64,000 nucleotides of DNA from Nocardioides litoris (GCF_006346315.1 NZ_VDMR01000008.1:124001-188000), one strand, 5' to 3'. Numbered from the stretch's first letter, positions 27,361-35,958 are shown. Numbers and translations: made by a program. The notes: generated from the letters alone by a model not told the origin.

Positions 27361-27596
27361 TCGACCGCCGGGTGGGCCTGAGCGGGTGCCGCCGACCGGT
27401 CCTCGGCGTGTCCTCACGGCGGGTGGGTCCACCCCGCCGTACGGTCGAGAGTTCGGTCGAGCCTGGCCGAGCCTGGCCCCGGACCGGGGTCGTGGGCTTA
27501 GGATGCCGGAGCACCATCCGACACTTTGGTCACACCCGTCGCAGAGAGGCGCCGCCCGCGACCGCGGGGGCGCCCTCGCCGCCTGGAGGTACGACG
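27361..27596. other. Intergenic region with a possible promoter for the secreted nuclease fusion
   Basis: This 236-base stretch has no convincing gene. It contains a plus-strand TAGGAT at 27499-27504, a possible -10 site for the next gene, a short palindrome GGTGGGTCCACC and a near-direct repeat of GAGCCTGGCC. The open frames that cross it lack coding character. Confidence 0.35.
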
Positions 27597-29528
27597 ATGC
27601 TCCCCCGCTCCGGCTCCCGCCGCGCGCCCCGCGCCCTGGCGACGCTCACCGCCCTCGTGACCGCCCTCGGCCTCGCCGCCGGCCCAGGCGCCGAGGCCGC
27701 CCCGGCCCCGACGCGCGGGGCGGGTGCGGTGGCCTCGGCCTCCGTCGCACCGGCGGGGGCGACCGGGGTCGCCGAGGCCCGCAAGCGGAAGAAGCGGCCG
27801 GCGGCGCAGCCGCTCGGCCCGACGGTCTTCCAGATCGCCTCGTTCAACCTGCTGGGCTCCGGTCACACCGACAAGAACGGTCCGCGCAAGGGCTTCGCCA
27901 ACTCGCCGCAGCGGCTGACCCTGACCAAGCGGGTCGTCGACCAGGAGGGCCTGGACCTCATCGGCTTCCAGGAGATGCACGACAAGCAGATCGACATGTG
28001 GCAGAAGCGCCACGGCCGCTGGTGGGGCCTCTTTCCGGGGCGCCAGGTGCGCTACCCGGCCGGCCACAACTCGATCACGTGGCGCAAGACGATGTTCGAC
28101 CTCGTCAAGGCCAAGACCCTCGACATGCCCTACTTCAAGGGCGAGACGTACAAGATGCCGTACGTGCTGCTGCGGCACCGCAAGACCAAGCAGCTGCTGT
28201 GGGTGTCCAACGTGCACCTGCCGGCCAACACCGTGGGCAACGCGCAGCGCTACCGCGACGAGGGCATCCGCCGCCAGGCCGCGCTGGTCAAGCGCCTGCG
28301 CAAGCACCGGCCCAGCGTGCCGGTCTACCTCACCGGCGACATGAACGACCGGGCCAAGTTCTTCTGCCCGATGCTGGCCCAGGCGCCGCTGCAGGCGGCC
28401 AACGGCGGCTCGGTCGTGGGCAGCACCTGCACCCCGCCCTCGCCGATGGACGTCGACTGGCTGCTCAGCACGTCCGGGTCCACCTTCAGCGCCTTCCACG
28501 CCCGCGACGACGCGATCGTCGACGCGGCCAGCGACCACCCCTTCATCATCGCCAACGCGACCATCCCCTCGCTCCAGGCCCGGCGCTCGCCGGTCCGCCA
28601 GGTCGTCGTCGTCGCGGTCGACGGGCTGCGGTCCTCGGCCATCGACCCGTCGTCGGCCCTGCCGTGGTTCGGCTACCTGCGCAGCCGCGGAACGTCGACC
28701 CTCAACGCCCGCACGACCCCCGAGCGCAGCCTGCCGCTGCCCAACCTGACCAGCATCCTCACCGGCCGACCGGTGAGCACCACGATCGGTGGCCACGGGG
28801 TCGCCACCGACGTCGACTCCGGCGGCACGGTCCACCAGGCGGCCGGCCGCTACGTCTCCAGCATGTTCGACATGGCGCACAACAACGGCTACCGCACCGG
28901 GTTCTACTCCGCCGAGGCGCGCAGTCGGGTGCTCGCGCGCACCTGGACCGAGGCCGGCGGTCTCGACCCGTACGGCGTCGACAACGGCACCAACAAGCTC
29001 ACCTACGTCGGCGCCGGTGCCGACGACGCCTCCTCGACGGCCGCCCTGGTCCGCGACCTGGGCGGGTCGCTGCCGCCGGCGGTGTCCGTGCTGGAGCTCG
29101 GTGCGCCGGAGGAGGCGGGCCTGGCCCACGGGTTCGAGAGCCCGGAGTACGCCGCCGCCGTCCGCTCCACCGACACACGGATCGGCGCCGTCATCCAGAC
29201 CACCACGCGCGCGGCGGCGCTCGAGGGGCGCACCCTCGTGGTCGTCGTCGGCACCTCCGGCGGCGAGGGCCGGTCCAACGCCACCCCGACCCGCTACGCC
29301 CAGTTCCGGGTCCCGTTCCTGGCCGTCGGCCCCGGCGTCGCCGAGGGCAAGGGCCTCTACGCCCTCAACCCCGCCTGGCGGGACCCCAAGAGCACCCAGG
29401 GCACCTACACCAACGGGTCGGTGCAGGTCGGGTCGGTGGCCAACCTCGTGCTGGGCGCCCTGCGCCTCCCGGCCCTGCCCGGCAGCAGCATCAACCCGGC
29501 CCAGAACCTGTCGGTGTGGAAGCCCTGA
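27597..29528 (+). CDS. Secreted fusion: endonuclease/exonuclease/phosphatase domain plus degenerate alkaline-phosphatase-like domain
   Basis: The ATG at 27597 follows GGAGG by about 8 bases and gives 643 residues with a signal peptide (LATLTALVTALGLAAGPGAE). Residues about 80-330 are an EEP (DNase I-like) domain: FQIASFNLLGSG, LIGFQEMHDKQI, YLTGDMNDRA, and AASDHPFIIANATI. Residues about 340-643 resemble a type I phosphodiesterase (VVVVAVDGLRSSAID; LPNLTSILTGRPVS). There, expected metal ligands are missing: the usual D-H-G loop reads VVVVGTSGGEGRS, and the D-x-x-G-H loop reads GAPEEAGLAHG. The second domain may thus be inactive or bind without catalysis. The first domain looks active. Confidence 0.85.
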   Translation: MLPRSGSRRAPRALATLTALVTALGLAAGPGAEAAPAPTRGAGAVASASVAPAGATGVAEARKRKKRPAAQPLGPTVFQIASFNLLGSGHTDKNGPRKGFANSPQRLTLTKRVVDQEGLDLIGFQEMHDKQIDMWQKRHGRWWGLFPGRQVRYPAGHNSITWRKTMFDLVKAKTLDMPYFKGETYKMPYVLLRHRKTKQLLWVSNVHLPANTVGNAQRYRDEGIRRQAALVKRLRKHRPSVPVYLTGDMNDRAKFFCPMLAQAPLQAANGGSVVGSTCTPPSPMDVDWLLSTSGSTFSAFHARDDAIVDAASDHPFIIANATIPSLQARRSPVRQVVVVAVDGLRSSAIDPSSALPWFGYLRSRGTSTLNARTTPERSLPLPNLTSILTGRPVSTTIGGHGVATDVDSGGTVHQAAGRYVSSMFDMAHNNGYRTGFYSAEARSRVLARTWTEAGGLDPYGVDNGTNKLTYVGAGADDASSTAALVRDLGGSLPPAVSVLELGAPEEAGLAHGFESPEYAAAVRSTDTRIGAVIQTTTRAAALEGRTLVVVVGTSGGEGRSNATPTRYAQFRVPFLAVGPGVAEGKGLYALNPAWRDPKSTQGTYTNGSVQVGSVANLVLGALRLPALPGSSINPAQNLSVWKP

Positions 29529-29596
29529 CCGGCTCGATCGTCGCGCCGCACGGCCGGTCCGGCTCCCGGACCAGCCGCGGGCCAGCCACCGCTCCG

Positions 29597-29602
29597 TAGA
29601 CT
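29597..29602 (+). promoter_or_regulatory. -10 hexamer TAGACT, leaderless start of moaA
   Basis: TAGACT ends 6 bases before the GTG at 29609. GGAG within the spacer could also act as a very close ribosome site, but it is too near to the start to be typical. Confidence 0.55.
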
Positions 29603-29608
29603 GGAGCG

Positions 29609-30601
29609 GTGCAGCCCCTCCAGGACAGCTACGGCCGTGTCGCGACCGACCTCCGGGTCTCGCTGACCGACAAGTGCAACCTGCGCTGCACCTACTGCAT
29701 GCCCGCCGAGGGCCTCGACTGGATGCCGACCTCGCAGCAGCTCACCGACGACGAGGTCGTCCGGCTGATCGGGGTCGCGGTCGGCCACCTCGGCGTGCGC
29801 GAGGTCCGGTTCACCGGCGGTGAGCCGCTCGTGCGCCGTGGCCTGGTCGACATCGTGGCCCGCACGACGGCGCTCGACCCGACGGTCGAGACCTCGCTGA
29901 CCACCAACGGCCTCGGTCTCGCGCGCACGGCGGGCGCCCTGGCCGGAGCCGGCCTGCACCGCGTCAACGTGAGCCTCGACTCGGTGCGCCGCGACACGTT
30001 CACCGCGCTCACGCGCCGCGACCGCCTCGACGACGTCGTCGCCGGGCTCGCTGCGGCGGCCGAGGCCGGCCTGGGCCCGGTCAAGGTCAACGCCGTGCTG
30101 ATGCGCGGAGTCAACGACGAGCAGGCGGCCGAGCTGCTCGGCTGGTGCCTCGAGCGCGGCTACGAGCTGCGCTTCATCGAGCAGATGCCCCTCGACGCCG
30201 AGCACCGCTGGACCCGCGACGACATGGTGACCGCCGAGGAGATCCTCGCCTCACTCGAGGCGTCGTACGTGCTGACCCCGGCCGAGGAGCCGCGGGGGAG
30301 CGCGCCCGCCGAGCGGTTCCTCGTCGACGGGGGCCCGGCGACCGTCGGTGTCATCGCCTCGGTCACCCGGCCGTTCTGCGGTGACTGCGACCGCGTGCGG
30401 TTGACCGCCGACGGCCAGGTGCGCACCTGCCTGTTCGCGCGTGAGGAGTCCGACCTCCGGGGCGCCCTGCGGGCCGGGGCGAGCGACGAGGAGCTCGCCG
30501 AGCGCTGGGTGGTGGCGATGCGGGGCAAGGCGGCCGGCCACGGCATCGACGACCCGACCTTCCTGCAGCCGGCGCGCCCGATGTCGGCCATCGGCGGCTG
30601 A
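29609..30601 (+). CDS. moaA: GTP 3',8-cyclase MoaA (molybdenum cofactor)
   Basis: The 330-residue radical-SAM protein has the N-terminal cluster motif CNLRCTYC (Cys 23, 27, 30), EVRFTGGEPLVRR, and the MoaA-specific C-terminal cluster CGDCDRVRLTADGQVRTCLF. It ends in Gly-Gly, the tail needed for MoaA activity. It makes the first intermediate of molybdopterin from GTP, together with MoaC. No other moa gene lies nearby. A hairpin overlaps its stop codon. Confidence 0.96.
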   Translation: MQPLQDSYGRVATDLRVSLTDKCNLRCTYCMPAEGLDWMPTSQQLTDDEVVRLIGVAVGHLGVREVRFTGGEPLVRRGLVDIVARTTALDPTVETSLTTNGLGLARTAGALAGAGLHRVNVSLDSVRRDTFTALTRRDRLDDVVAGLAAAAEAGLGPVKVNAVLMRGVNDEQAAELLGWCLERGYELRFIEQMPLDAEHRWTRDDMVTAEEILASLEASYVLTPAEEPRGSAPAERFLVDGGPATVGVIASVTRPFCGDCDRVRLTADGQVRTCLFAREESDLRGALRAGASDEELAERWVVAMRGKAAGHGIDDPTFLQPARPMSAIGG

Positions 30602-30622
30602 ACCGCCGAGAGCGGCTCAGCC
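30596..30622. terminator. Stop-codon hairpin between moaA and the convergent small gene
   Basis: GGCTGA (30596-30601) pairs with TCAGCC (30617-30622), and inside it CCGC pairs with GCGG around a 5-base loop, with one mismatch between stems. The outer stem is made of the two opposed TGA stop codons. Confidence 0.5.
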
Positions 30623-30859
30623 CGTCCCGGTGGGCCCGGCGACGTGCGGCACGACGTCGCGCAGGAACTGCCGCGCCCCCAGGAACTGGGAGAGGGACTC
30701 GCGGTGCACGTCGCAGGCGAGCCAGGTCTTGCGGCGCTCGGGCGTGTGCAGCCGGGGGTTGTTCCACAGCAGCTGCCACGCCGCAGGCGCGTGGCAGCCC
30801 TTGGCCGAGCAGGTGTCGGGCTCGCGCTCTGCGGGTCCGTCGGGGAACGGCCCGGTCAC
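30617..30859 (-). CDS. Small Cys/His protein, unknown function (80 aa)
   Basis: The GTG at 30859 overlaps the DUF3099 stop (GTGA). The 80-residue product has a possible metal site, CSAKGC followed later by WLACDVHRESL, and aromatic residues in between (WQLLWNNPRLHTPERRKTW). I recall similar small proteins in this place in actinobacteria, sometimes given the unlikely name acetone carboxylase, but no function is established. It is probably co-transcribed with the DUF3099 gene. Confidence 0.7.
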   Translation of the reverse strand: MTGPFPDGPAEREPDTCSAKGCHAPAAWQLLWNNPRLHTPERRKTWLACDVHRESLSQFLGARQFLRDVVPHVAGPTGTG

Positions 30860-31182
30860 AGCTGGCGGCGCCGGCCCTCGCCGGACTCCAGCTCGGGGCG
30901 GCTGAAGTCACCCTCGCGCAGCCGGAAGCCGTCGGACAGGTTGGCGGCCGCGTTGGCCGCGACGACCGCGATGTAGGGCAGGATCAGGGCCCCGGCGATG
31001 AGGATCGGCCAGAGCCAGTCGATGCCGGCCATCGAGGCGAGGATCGCCCCGACGAAGCAGATCGTGCGCAGGCTCATCGAGAGCAGGTAGCGCTTCTGCC
31101 GCTGCCGGATGTCGGCCGCGCGGCTCTCGGACGCCGTCGTGATGCGGACGACGTCGTCGTCGGTCGCCTTCGTCCTGGCCAT
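30856..31182 (-). CDS. DUF3099 membrane protein
   Basis: A 108-residue protein with a basic N-terminal part (ITTASESRAADIRQRQKRYL) and two membrane helices (LRTICFVGAILASMAGIDW; LWPILIAGALILPYIAVVAA), the DUF3099 pattern of actinobacteria. Its role is unknown. It starts 6 bases after a TAGGCT hexamer on the minus strand and overlaps the next gene by four bases. Confidence 0.88.
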   Translation of the reverse strand: MARTKATDDDVVRITTASESRAADIRQRQKRYLLSMSLRTICFVGAILASMAGIDWLWPILIAGALILPYIAVVAANAAANLSDGFRLREGDFSRPELESGEGRRRQL

Positions 31183-31188
31183 GCTCCG

Positions 31189-31194
31189 AGCCTA
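31189..31194 (-). promoter_or_regulatory. -10 hexamer TAGGCT, leaderless start of DUF3099 gene
   Basis: On the minus strand TAGGCT ends 6 bases before the ATG at 31182. Confidence 0.55.
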
Positions 31195-31300
31195 CGTCGC
31201 GGGGTCCGGGCACCAGGTACACCCGAGGGTGACCCTCGTGACCCTCGTGACACCGCGCACCGCCTCGCGCGCGCCGCGCCCGGCGGCACCCGGCACGCCC

Positions 31301-31306
31301 TAGGGT
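31301..31306 (+). promoter_or_regulatory. -10 hexamer TAGGGT, leaderless start of dodecin gene
   Basis: TAGGGT ends 6 bases before the ATG at 31313. No ribosome site is present. Confidence 0.6.
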
Positions 31307-31312
31307 GCGGCC

Positions 31313-31528
31313 ATGAGCAACCGCACCTACCGCCTCACCGAGATCGTCGGCACCTCGCCCGACAGCGTCGAGCAGGCCATCAGCAACGGCGTCGAGCGGG
31401 CCGGCAAGACCCTGCGCCACCTCGACTGGTTCGAGGTCACCCAGATCCGCGGCCAGATCAAGGACGGCCAGGTCGAGCACTACCAGGTCGGGCTCAAGCT
31501 CGGGTTCCGCCTCGAGGACGACGAGTAG
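31313..31528 (+). CDS. Dodecin-family flavin-binding protein
   Basis: The 71-residue protein matches dodecin along its whole length: TYRLTEIVGTSPDSVEQAIS, then RAGKTLRHLDWFEVTQIRG with the conserved Trp that stacks on flavin, and HYQVGLKLGFRLE. Dodecins assemble as dodecamers that store or buffer flavins. The start follows a leaderless promoter. The fabG gene begins 34 bases downstream. Confidence 0.95.
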   Translation: MSNRTYRLTEIVGTSPDSVEQAISNGVERAGKTLRHLDWFEVTQIRGQIKDGQVEHYQVGLKLGFRLEDDE

Positions 31529-31548
31529 GTCTACCTCACGGTAATCAC

Positions 31549-31554
31549 TAGCGT
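31549..31554 (+). promoter_or_regulatory. -10 hexamer TAGCGT upstream of fabG
   Basis: TAGCGT ends 8 bases before the GTG at 31563, at the upper end of the spacing seen in this window. Confidence 0.5.
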
Positions 31555-31562
31555 CGCGGAGC

Positions 31563-32303
31563 GTGAGCGAGAGCCCCCAGCAGCCCCAGCCCGAGACGCA
31601 GCCCCGTGTCGTCCTGGTCACCGGCGGCAACCGCGGCATCGGCCGCGCCATCGCCGAGGCGTTCCTCGCCCAGGGCGACAAGGTCGCGGTCACCACGCGC
31701 AGCGGCGGGGCGCCCGAGGGTGCGCTCGACGTGACGTGCGACGTCACCGACCCGGCGGCGGTCGACGCGGCCTTCGCGACGGTCGAGGCCGAGCTCGGCC
31801 CGGTCGAGGTGCTGGTGGCCAACGCCGGCATCACCGCCGACACGCTGGTGCTGCGCATGTCCGACGACGACTGGTCGCGCGTCATCGACACCAACCTCAC
31901 CGGCAGCTTCCGGCTGGCCAAGCGTGCGGCCAAGGGCATGCTGCGGCTGCGGCGCGGCCGGATCATCTTCATCTCCTCCGTCGTCGGCCTCCTCGGCTCC
32001 CCGGGCCAGGTCAACTACGCCGCGTCCAAGGCCGGCCTGGTGGGCATGGCGCGCTCCCTGGCCCGCGAGCTCGGGTCGCGCTCGATCACGGCCAACGTGG
32101 TCGCCCCGGGGTACGTCGACACCGACATGACCGCGGTGCTGACCGACGACCAGAAGGCCGCGATCCGCACCCAGGTCCCGCTCGGCCGGTACGCCGACCC
32201 GGCCGAGGTCGCCTCGGCGGTGACCTGGCTCGCGGGCGACGGCGCCGGCTACGTCACCGGGGCCGTGATCCCGGTCGACGGCGGCCTCGGCATGGGCCAC
32301 TGA
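31563..32303 (+). CDS. fabG: 3-oxoacyl-ACP reductase
   Basis: A 246-residue SDR enzyme with VVLVTGGNRGIGRAIAEAFL (cofactor binding), LVANAGITADTLVLRMSDDD (the AG-T pattern of FabG), FISSVVGLLGSPGQVNYAAS with catalytic Ser, Tyr and Lys, and the C-terminal VTGAVIPVDGGLGMGH. It reduces 3-oxoacyl-ACP in fatty acid (or mycolate-type) elongation. It lies directly before the enoyl-ACP reductase gene, the same pairing as mabA-inhA in mycobacteria. Confidence 0.93.
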   Translation: MSESPQQPQPETQPRVVLVTGGNRGIGRAIAEAFLAQGDKVAVTTRSGGAPEGALDVTCDVTDPAAVDAAFATVEAELGPVEVLVANAGITADTLVLRMSDDDWSRVIDTNLTGSFRLAKRAAKGMLRLRRGRIIFISSVVGLLGSPGQVNYAASKAGLVGMARSLARELGSRSITANVVAPGYVDTDMTAVLTDDQKAAIRTQVPLGRYADPAEVASAVTWLAGDGAGYVTGAVIPVDGGLGMGH

Positions 32304-32353
32304 CCCCTCCTCGCAGCCGCAACCCCAGCACCGAACCCGACGGAAGGACCGAC

Positions 32354-33133
32354 ATGGGCATCCTCGACGGCAAGACGATCCTGGTGGCGGGCGTGACGAT
32401 GGACTCCTCCATCGGCTTCGCGACCGCCCGGGTGGCGCAGGAGCAGGGCGCCACCGTGCTCATCTCCAACTTCGGCCGGGCGCTCGGCATCACCCGCCGC
32501 ATCGCCAAGCGGCTGCCGACCGAGCCGCCGGTCCTCGAGCTCGACGTCACCGACCAGGCCCACCTCGACGGGCTGGCCGACCAGGTGCGCGAGCACCTCG
32601 GTCCCGACGCCCGACTCGACGGCGTCGTCCACTCCATCGCCTACGGCAACCCCGAGACGCTGCTCGGCGGCAAGTTCCTCACCGGCCCGTGGGACGACGT
32701 CGCGCAGGCCGTCCAGGTCTCGGCGTACTCGCTGAAGTCGCTGGCCATGGCCGCCCGCCCGCTGCTGGGCGAGGGGTCCTCGGTCGTCGGCCTCACCTTC
32801 GACGCCACCACGGCCTGGCCGGTCTACGACTGGATGGGCGTGGCCAAGGCTGCCCTCGAGTCGACCTCGCGCTACCTCGCCCGCGACCTCGGTCCCGACG
32901 GCATCCGGGTCAACCTGGTCTCCGCGGGTCCGCTGAAGACGTTGGCGGCCAAGGCGATCCCCGGCTTCGAGGACCTCGAGGCGCTGTGGGAGACCAAGTC
33001 GCCGCTCGGCTGGGACAACGCCGACCACGAGCCGACCGCCAAGGCCGTCGTCGCCCTGCTCTCGGACTTCTTCCCGGCCACGACCGGCGAGATCGTGCAC
33101 GTCGACGGCGGCTTCCACGCGATGGGCGCCTGA
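32354..33133 (+). CDS. fabI: Enoyl-ACP reductase, InhA/FabI type
   Basis: The 259-residue protein begins MGILDGKTILVAGVTMDSSI, the InhA-like N-terminus, and has VVHSIAYGNPETLLGG, LTFDATTAWPVYDWMGVAKA (catalytic Tyr and Lys) and GEIVHVDGGFHAMGA. It performs the last reduction in fatty acid elongation using NADH. AAGGA lies about 8 bases before the ATG. It probably shares a transcript with fabG, 50 bases upstream. Confidence 0.95.
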   Translation: MGILDGKTILVAGVTMDSSIGFATARVAQEQGATVLISNFGRALGITRRIAKRLPTEPPVLELDVTDQAHLDGLADQVREHLGPDARLDGVVHSIAYGNPETLLGGKFLTGPWDDVAQAVQVSAYSLKSLAMAARPLLGEGSSVVGLTFDATTAWPVYDWMGVAKAALESTSRYLARDLGPDGIRVNLVSAGPLKTLAAKAIPGFEDLEALWETKSPLGWDNADHEPTAKAVVALLSDFFPATTGEIVHVDGGFHAMGA

Positions 33134-33191
33134 GCGCCGCCCGCGCCACGCCACCCGGTCGACCCTCGGGGGCGACCGCGACCCCACTCGG

Positions 33192-33197
33192 TAGCGT
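33192..33197 (+). promoter_or_regulatory. -10 hexamer TAGCGT, leaderless start of the Mur-ligase-like gene
   Basis: TAGCGT ends 6 bases before the GTG at 33204. Confidence 0.6.
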
Positions 33198-33203
33198 GCG
33201 GGC

Positions 33204-34922
33204 GTGCCTTCCTCGCCGCCACCGACTGCCGCGCCGACGTCGCTGATCGAGCTCCGGGTCCTCGAGGGGCCCAACCTGTACTTCCCGCGGGCCGCGATCA
33301 AGGTGACCCTCGACATCAGCGGGCTGAGCGGCGCCTCGGAGGCCACGGCGGCTCGCTTCGCCGACCGGATCGGCCTGCGCAACGCGCGGCCGGGGGAGCC
33401 GGGCACGGGGTTCCGGCAGCGGTTCGCGCTGCGCGCCGTCGGACGTCTCCTGCGGGCTGTGGCGCACGAGTCGGGGACCATGCGGCTGGCCGTGCGGGTG
33501 CGGCCGACCGCCGACCGGCACACGATCGTCGTGGCCTTCCCGTGGCGGCACCGCACCCGCGCCCAGGAGCTGGGCCGGGCCATCGCCGACGTGCTGGACG
33601 CCGTCCCGGGCGCCGACATCGACGAGGCCGTCGGCCGGGCCGCGCGGCGGGTCGCCGCGGCGGAGGCAGGGCCCGGGCCGACGACGATCAAGCCGGACGT
33701 CCCGGTCGTCGCGGTGACCGGCACCAACGGCAAGACGACGACCTCGCGGATGGTCGCCCACATCGGCCGCTGCCACGGCCGGTTGGTCGGCTGGTCCAAC
33801 ACCGACGGCATCTACATCGACGGCGAGCTCGTCGAGGCCGGTGACTACTCGGGGCCGAGCGGGGCCGGCCGGGTGCTGGCGCACCCGCAGGTGCAGCTCG
33901 CGGTCACCGAGACCGCCCGCGGCGGCATCCTGCTCAAGGGCATCGGCCTGGTCCGCAACGACGTCTCGGTCGTCACCAACGTCACCGCCGACCACCTCGG
34001 CCTGCACGGCATCGACACCGTCGACCAGCTCGCCGAGGTCAAGTCGGTCGTCGCCCAGATCACCCGCCGCTCCGGCTGGTCGGTGCTCAACGCCGACGAC
34101 CCGCGCGTCTACGCCATGCGCCACGTCATCCGGGCCCGGCCGTGGGTGTTCTCGCGCGACGTCGACTCGCCCGGCGTCCGCGAGGTCCTCTCCGACGGCG
34201 GCCGGGCCACCGTCGTCATCGACGGCTGGGTCGCGGTGCTGCGACCCAACGCCGACCCCGACCCGCTCGTCGAGCTGGTCGACGTGCCGATGACCCTGGC
34301 CGGGCTGTCGCGCTTCAACGTCGAGAACACCCTCGCCGCCACCTCGGCCGCGCTGGCCGTCGGCATCCCGCGGGCCACGGTCGTCGAGGGCCTGCGCAGC
34401 TTCCTGCCCGACGCCGAGCACAACCCGGGCCGGATGAACTTCTTCTCCATGCCCGGGGGGGTCTCGGTCGTGATGGACCTCGCCCACAACGAGGCCGGCC
34501 TGGAGGCGATGGTCGAGATCATGAACGGCGTCCGCGCGCCCGGGCAGCGGGTGCTGCTCGGCCTCGGGGTCGTCGGCGACCGCACCGACGAGCTCATCGA
34601 GAAGCTCGGCGAGATCGCCGCCCGCGACAGCGACGTCGTCGCCATCGGCCACAAGGAGCGCTACCTGCGCGGGCGCACGACCGAGGAGCTGGAGGCGCTG
34701 ATGCGCGCCGGCGCCGAGCGGGTCGGGGTGACCGGCGTGCCGGCGTACCCCACCGAGGTCGCGGCGCTCTCCGCGCTCGTCGGCCAGGCCCTGCCCGGCG
34801 ACGTCGTCGGGCTGATGTGCCACGCCGAGCGCCAGGAGTGCTACGACTGGATCGCCGCCCACGGCGGCACCGCCGACACCACCGCCACCCTCGCCGCGAA
34901 GGTCCGCGCAGCCGGCGGCTGA
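33204..34922 (+). CDS. Cyanophycin-synthetase-like Mur ligase lacking the ATP-grasp domain
   Basis: The 572-residue protein starts with a CphA-like N-terminal domain (IELRVLEGPNLYFPRAAIKV, about residues 1-165) and passes straight into a Mur-ligase domain at residue 171 (VTGTNGKTTTSRMVAHIGRC). The Mur part closely follows the full-length CphA of this window at 38702-41488: shared TARGGILLKGIGLVRNDVSV-type and DHLGLHGIDTVDQLAEVKS segments and the C-terminal HNEAGLEAMVEIM. The whole ATP-grasp module, which in CphA lies between these parts, is absent. It may ligate a single amino acid type or a different substrate; this is inference. The gene is followed after 16 bases by an SDR gene. Confidence 0.85.
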   Translation: MPSSPPPTAAPTSLIELRVLEGPNLYFPRAAIKVTLDISGLSGASEATAARFADRIGLRNARPGEPGTGFRQRFALRAVGRLLRAVAHESGTMRLAVRVRPTADRHTIVVAFPWRHRTRAQELGRAIADVLDAVPGADIDEAVGRAARRVAAAEAGPGPTTIKPDVPVVAVTGTNGKTTTSRMVAHIGRCHGRLVGWSNTDGIYIDGELVEAGDYSGPSGAGRVLAHPQVQLAVTETARGGILLKGIGLVRNDVSVVTNVTADHLGLHGIDTVDQLAEVKSVVAQITRRSGWSVLNADDPRVYAMRHVIRARPWVFSRDVDSPGVREVLSDGGRATVVIDGWVAVLRPNADPDPLVELVDVPMTLAGLSRFNVENTLAATSAALAVGIPRATVVEGLRSFLPDAEHNPGRMNFFSMPGGVSVVMDLAHNEAGLEAMVEIMNGVRAPGQRVLLGLGVVGDRTDELIEKLGEIAARDSDVVAIGHKERYLRGRTTEELEALMRAGAERVGVTGVPAYPTEVAALSALVGQALPGDVVGLMCHAERQECYDWIAAHGGTADTTATLAAKVRAAGG

Positions 34923-34938
34923 CGGGGCACCGGGGCCC

Positions 34939-35892
34939 ATGGACCCCGCAGACCGCACGCCCGTCCTGCTCGTCACCGGCGCCTCGAGCGGCATCGGCCT
35001 GGCCACCTGCCTGCTGGCCGCCAGCCGCGGCTGGCACGTGGTGCTCGCGGCCCGCGGACCGGCGTCCTTGCAGGTGGCGGCCACCGAGTGCGACGCCGCC
35101 GGGGCGGCGTCGACCCTGGTGGTGCCGACCGACGTGGGGGACGACGCGGCCGTCGAGGCGCTGGTCGCCGCCACGCTGGACCGGCACGGCCGGATCGACG
35201 CGGTGGTCAGCAGCGCCGGCGTGGTCGCCTACGGCCGCACCGAGGAGGTGCCGGTCGACGTCTTCGACGGCGTCCTGCGCACCAACCTGCACGGCTCGGT
35301 CAACCTGGCCCGGCACGTCGTGCCCGTCCTGCGCCGCCAGGACCACGGCACCCTGGTGCTGGTCGGCTCGGTGGTCGGGCACCTCACGGTGCCGTCGATG
35401 TCGCCGTACGTGCTGAGCAAGTGGGGCGTGCGCTGCCTCGTCGGGCAGCTGCGCGCTGAGAACCGCGACCGGCCCGGCGTCGGCATCGCGTACGCCGCGC
35501 CCGGCGGGGTCGACACCCCGATCTACCGGCAGGCCGCCAACTGGGCAGGGTTCGCGGGACGACCGCCCCCGCCGGTGAGCAGCGCGGAGCGGGCGGCGCG
35601 CCAGGTGCTCGACCGGGTCGCCCGGCCCCGGCGGCGGGCGCAGCTGACCTGGGCCAACGACGTCGTGCGCTTCGGTCACCAGTACCTGCCCCGGGTCTAC
35701 GAGCGGATCATCGAGACGTCGTTCGCCATCGGCGCCACCGACCTGGCCCGCCCGGTGCCCCCGACCGACGGCAACGTGCTGCACCCGCGCGAGGAGGGCA
35801 ACACCCTCGACGGCCGGCACGGCAGTGCCCTGCGTGACCTCGTGGCCAACGCCCGCGTCGTCGCGCGCACCGGCCGGCGCCCGCGTTCCTGA
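34939..35892 (+). CDS. SDR-family oxidoreductase
   Basis: A 317-residue short-chain dehydrogenase with VLLVTGASSGIGLATCLLAA at the N-terminus, VVSSAGVVAYGRTEEV, LVLVGSVVGHLTVPSMSPYV with catalytic Ser and Tyr, and the following LSKWGVRCLVG Lys. The C-terminal 100 residues extend past the usual SDR length, with YLPRVYERIIETSFAIGATD. The substrate is unknown. It lies 16 bases after the CphA-like gene on the same strand, so they may be co-transcribed. Confidence 0.87.
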   Translation: MDPADRTPVLLVTGASSGIGLATCLLAASRGWHVVLAARGPASLQVAATECDAAGAASTLVVPTDVGDDAAVEALVAATLDRHGRIDAVVSSAGVVAYGRTEEVPVDVFDGVLRTNLHGSVNLARHVVPVLRRQDHGTLVLVGSVVGHLTVPSMSPYVLSKWGVRCLVGQLRAENRDRPGVGIAYAAPGGVDTPIYRQAANWAGFAGRPPPPVSSAERAARQVLDRVARPRRRAQLTWANDVVRFGHQYLPRVYERIIETSFAIGATDLARPVPPTDGNVLHPREEGNTLDGRHGSALRDLVANARVVARTGRRPRS

Positions 35893-35958
35893 GCCGAGGC
35901 CACCCCACGTTCACCTGGGCGTCGACGGCCGGTCCGGCGCTGCTGGCACGGTCGCGGG

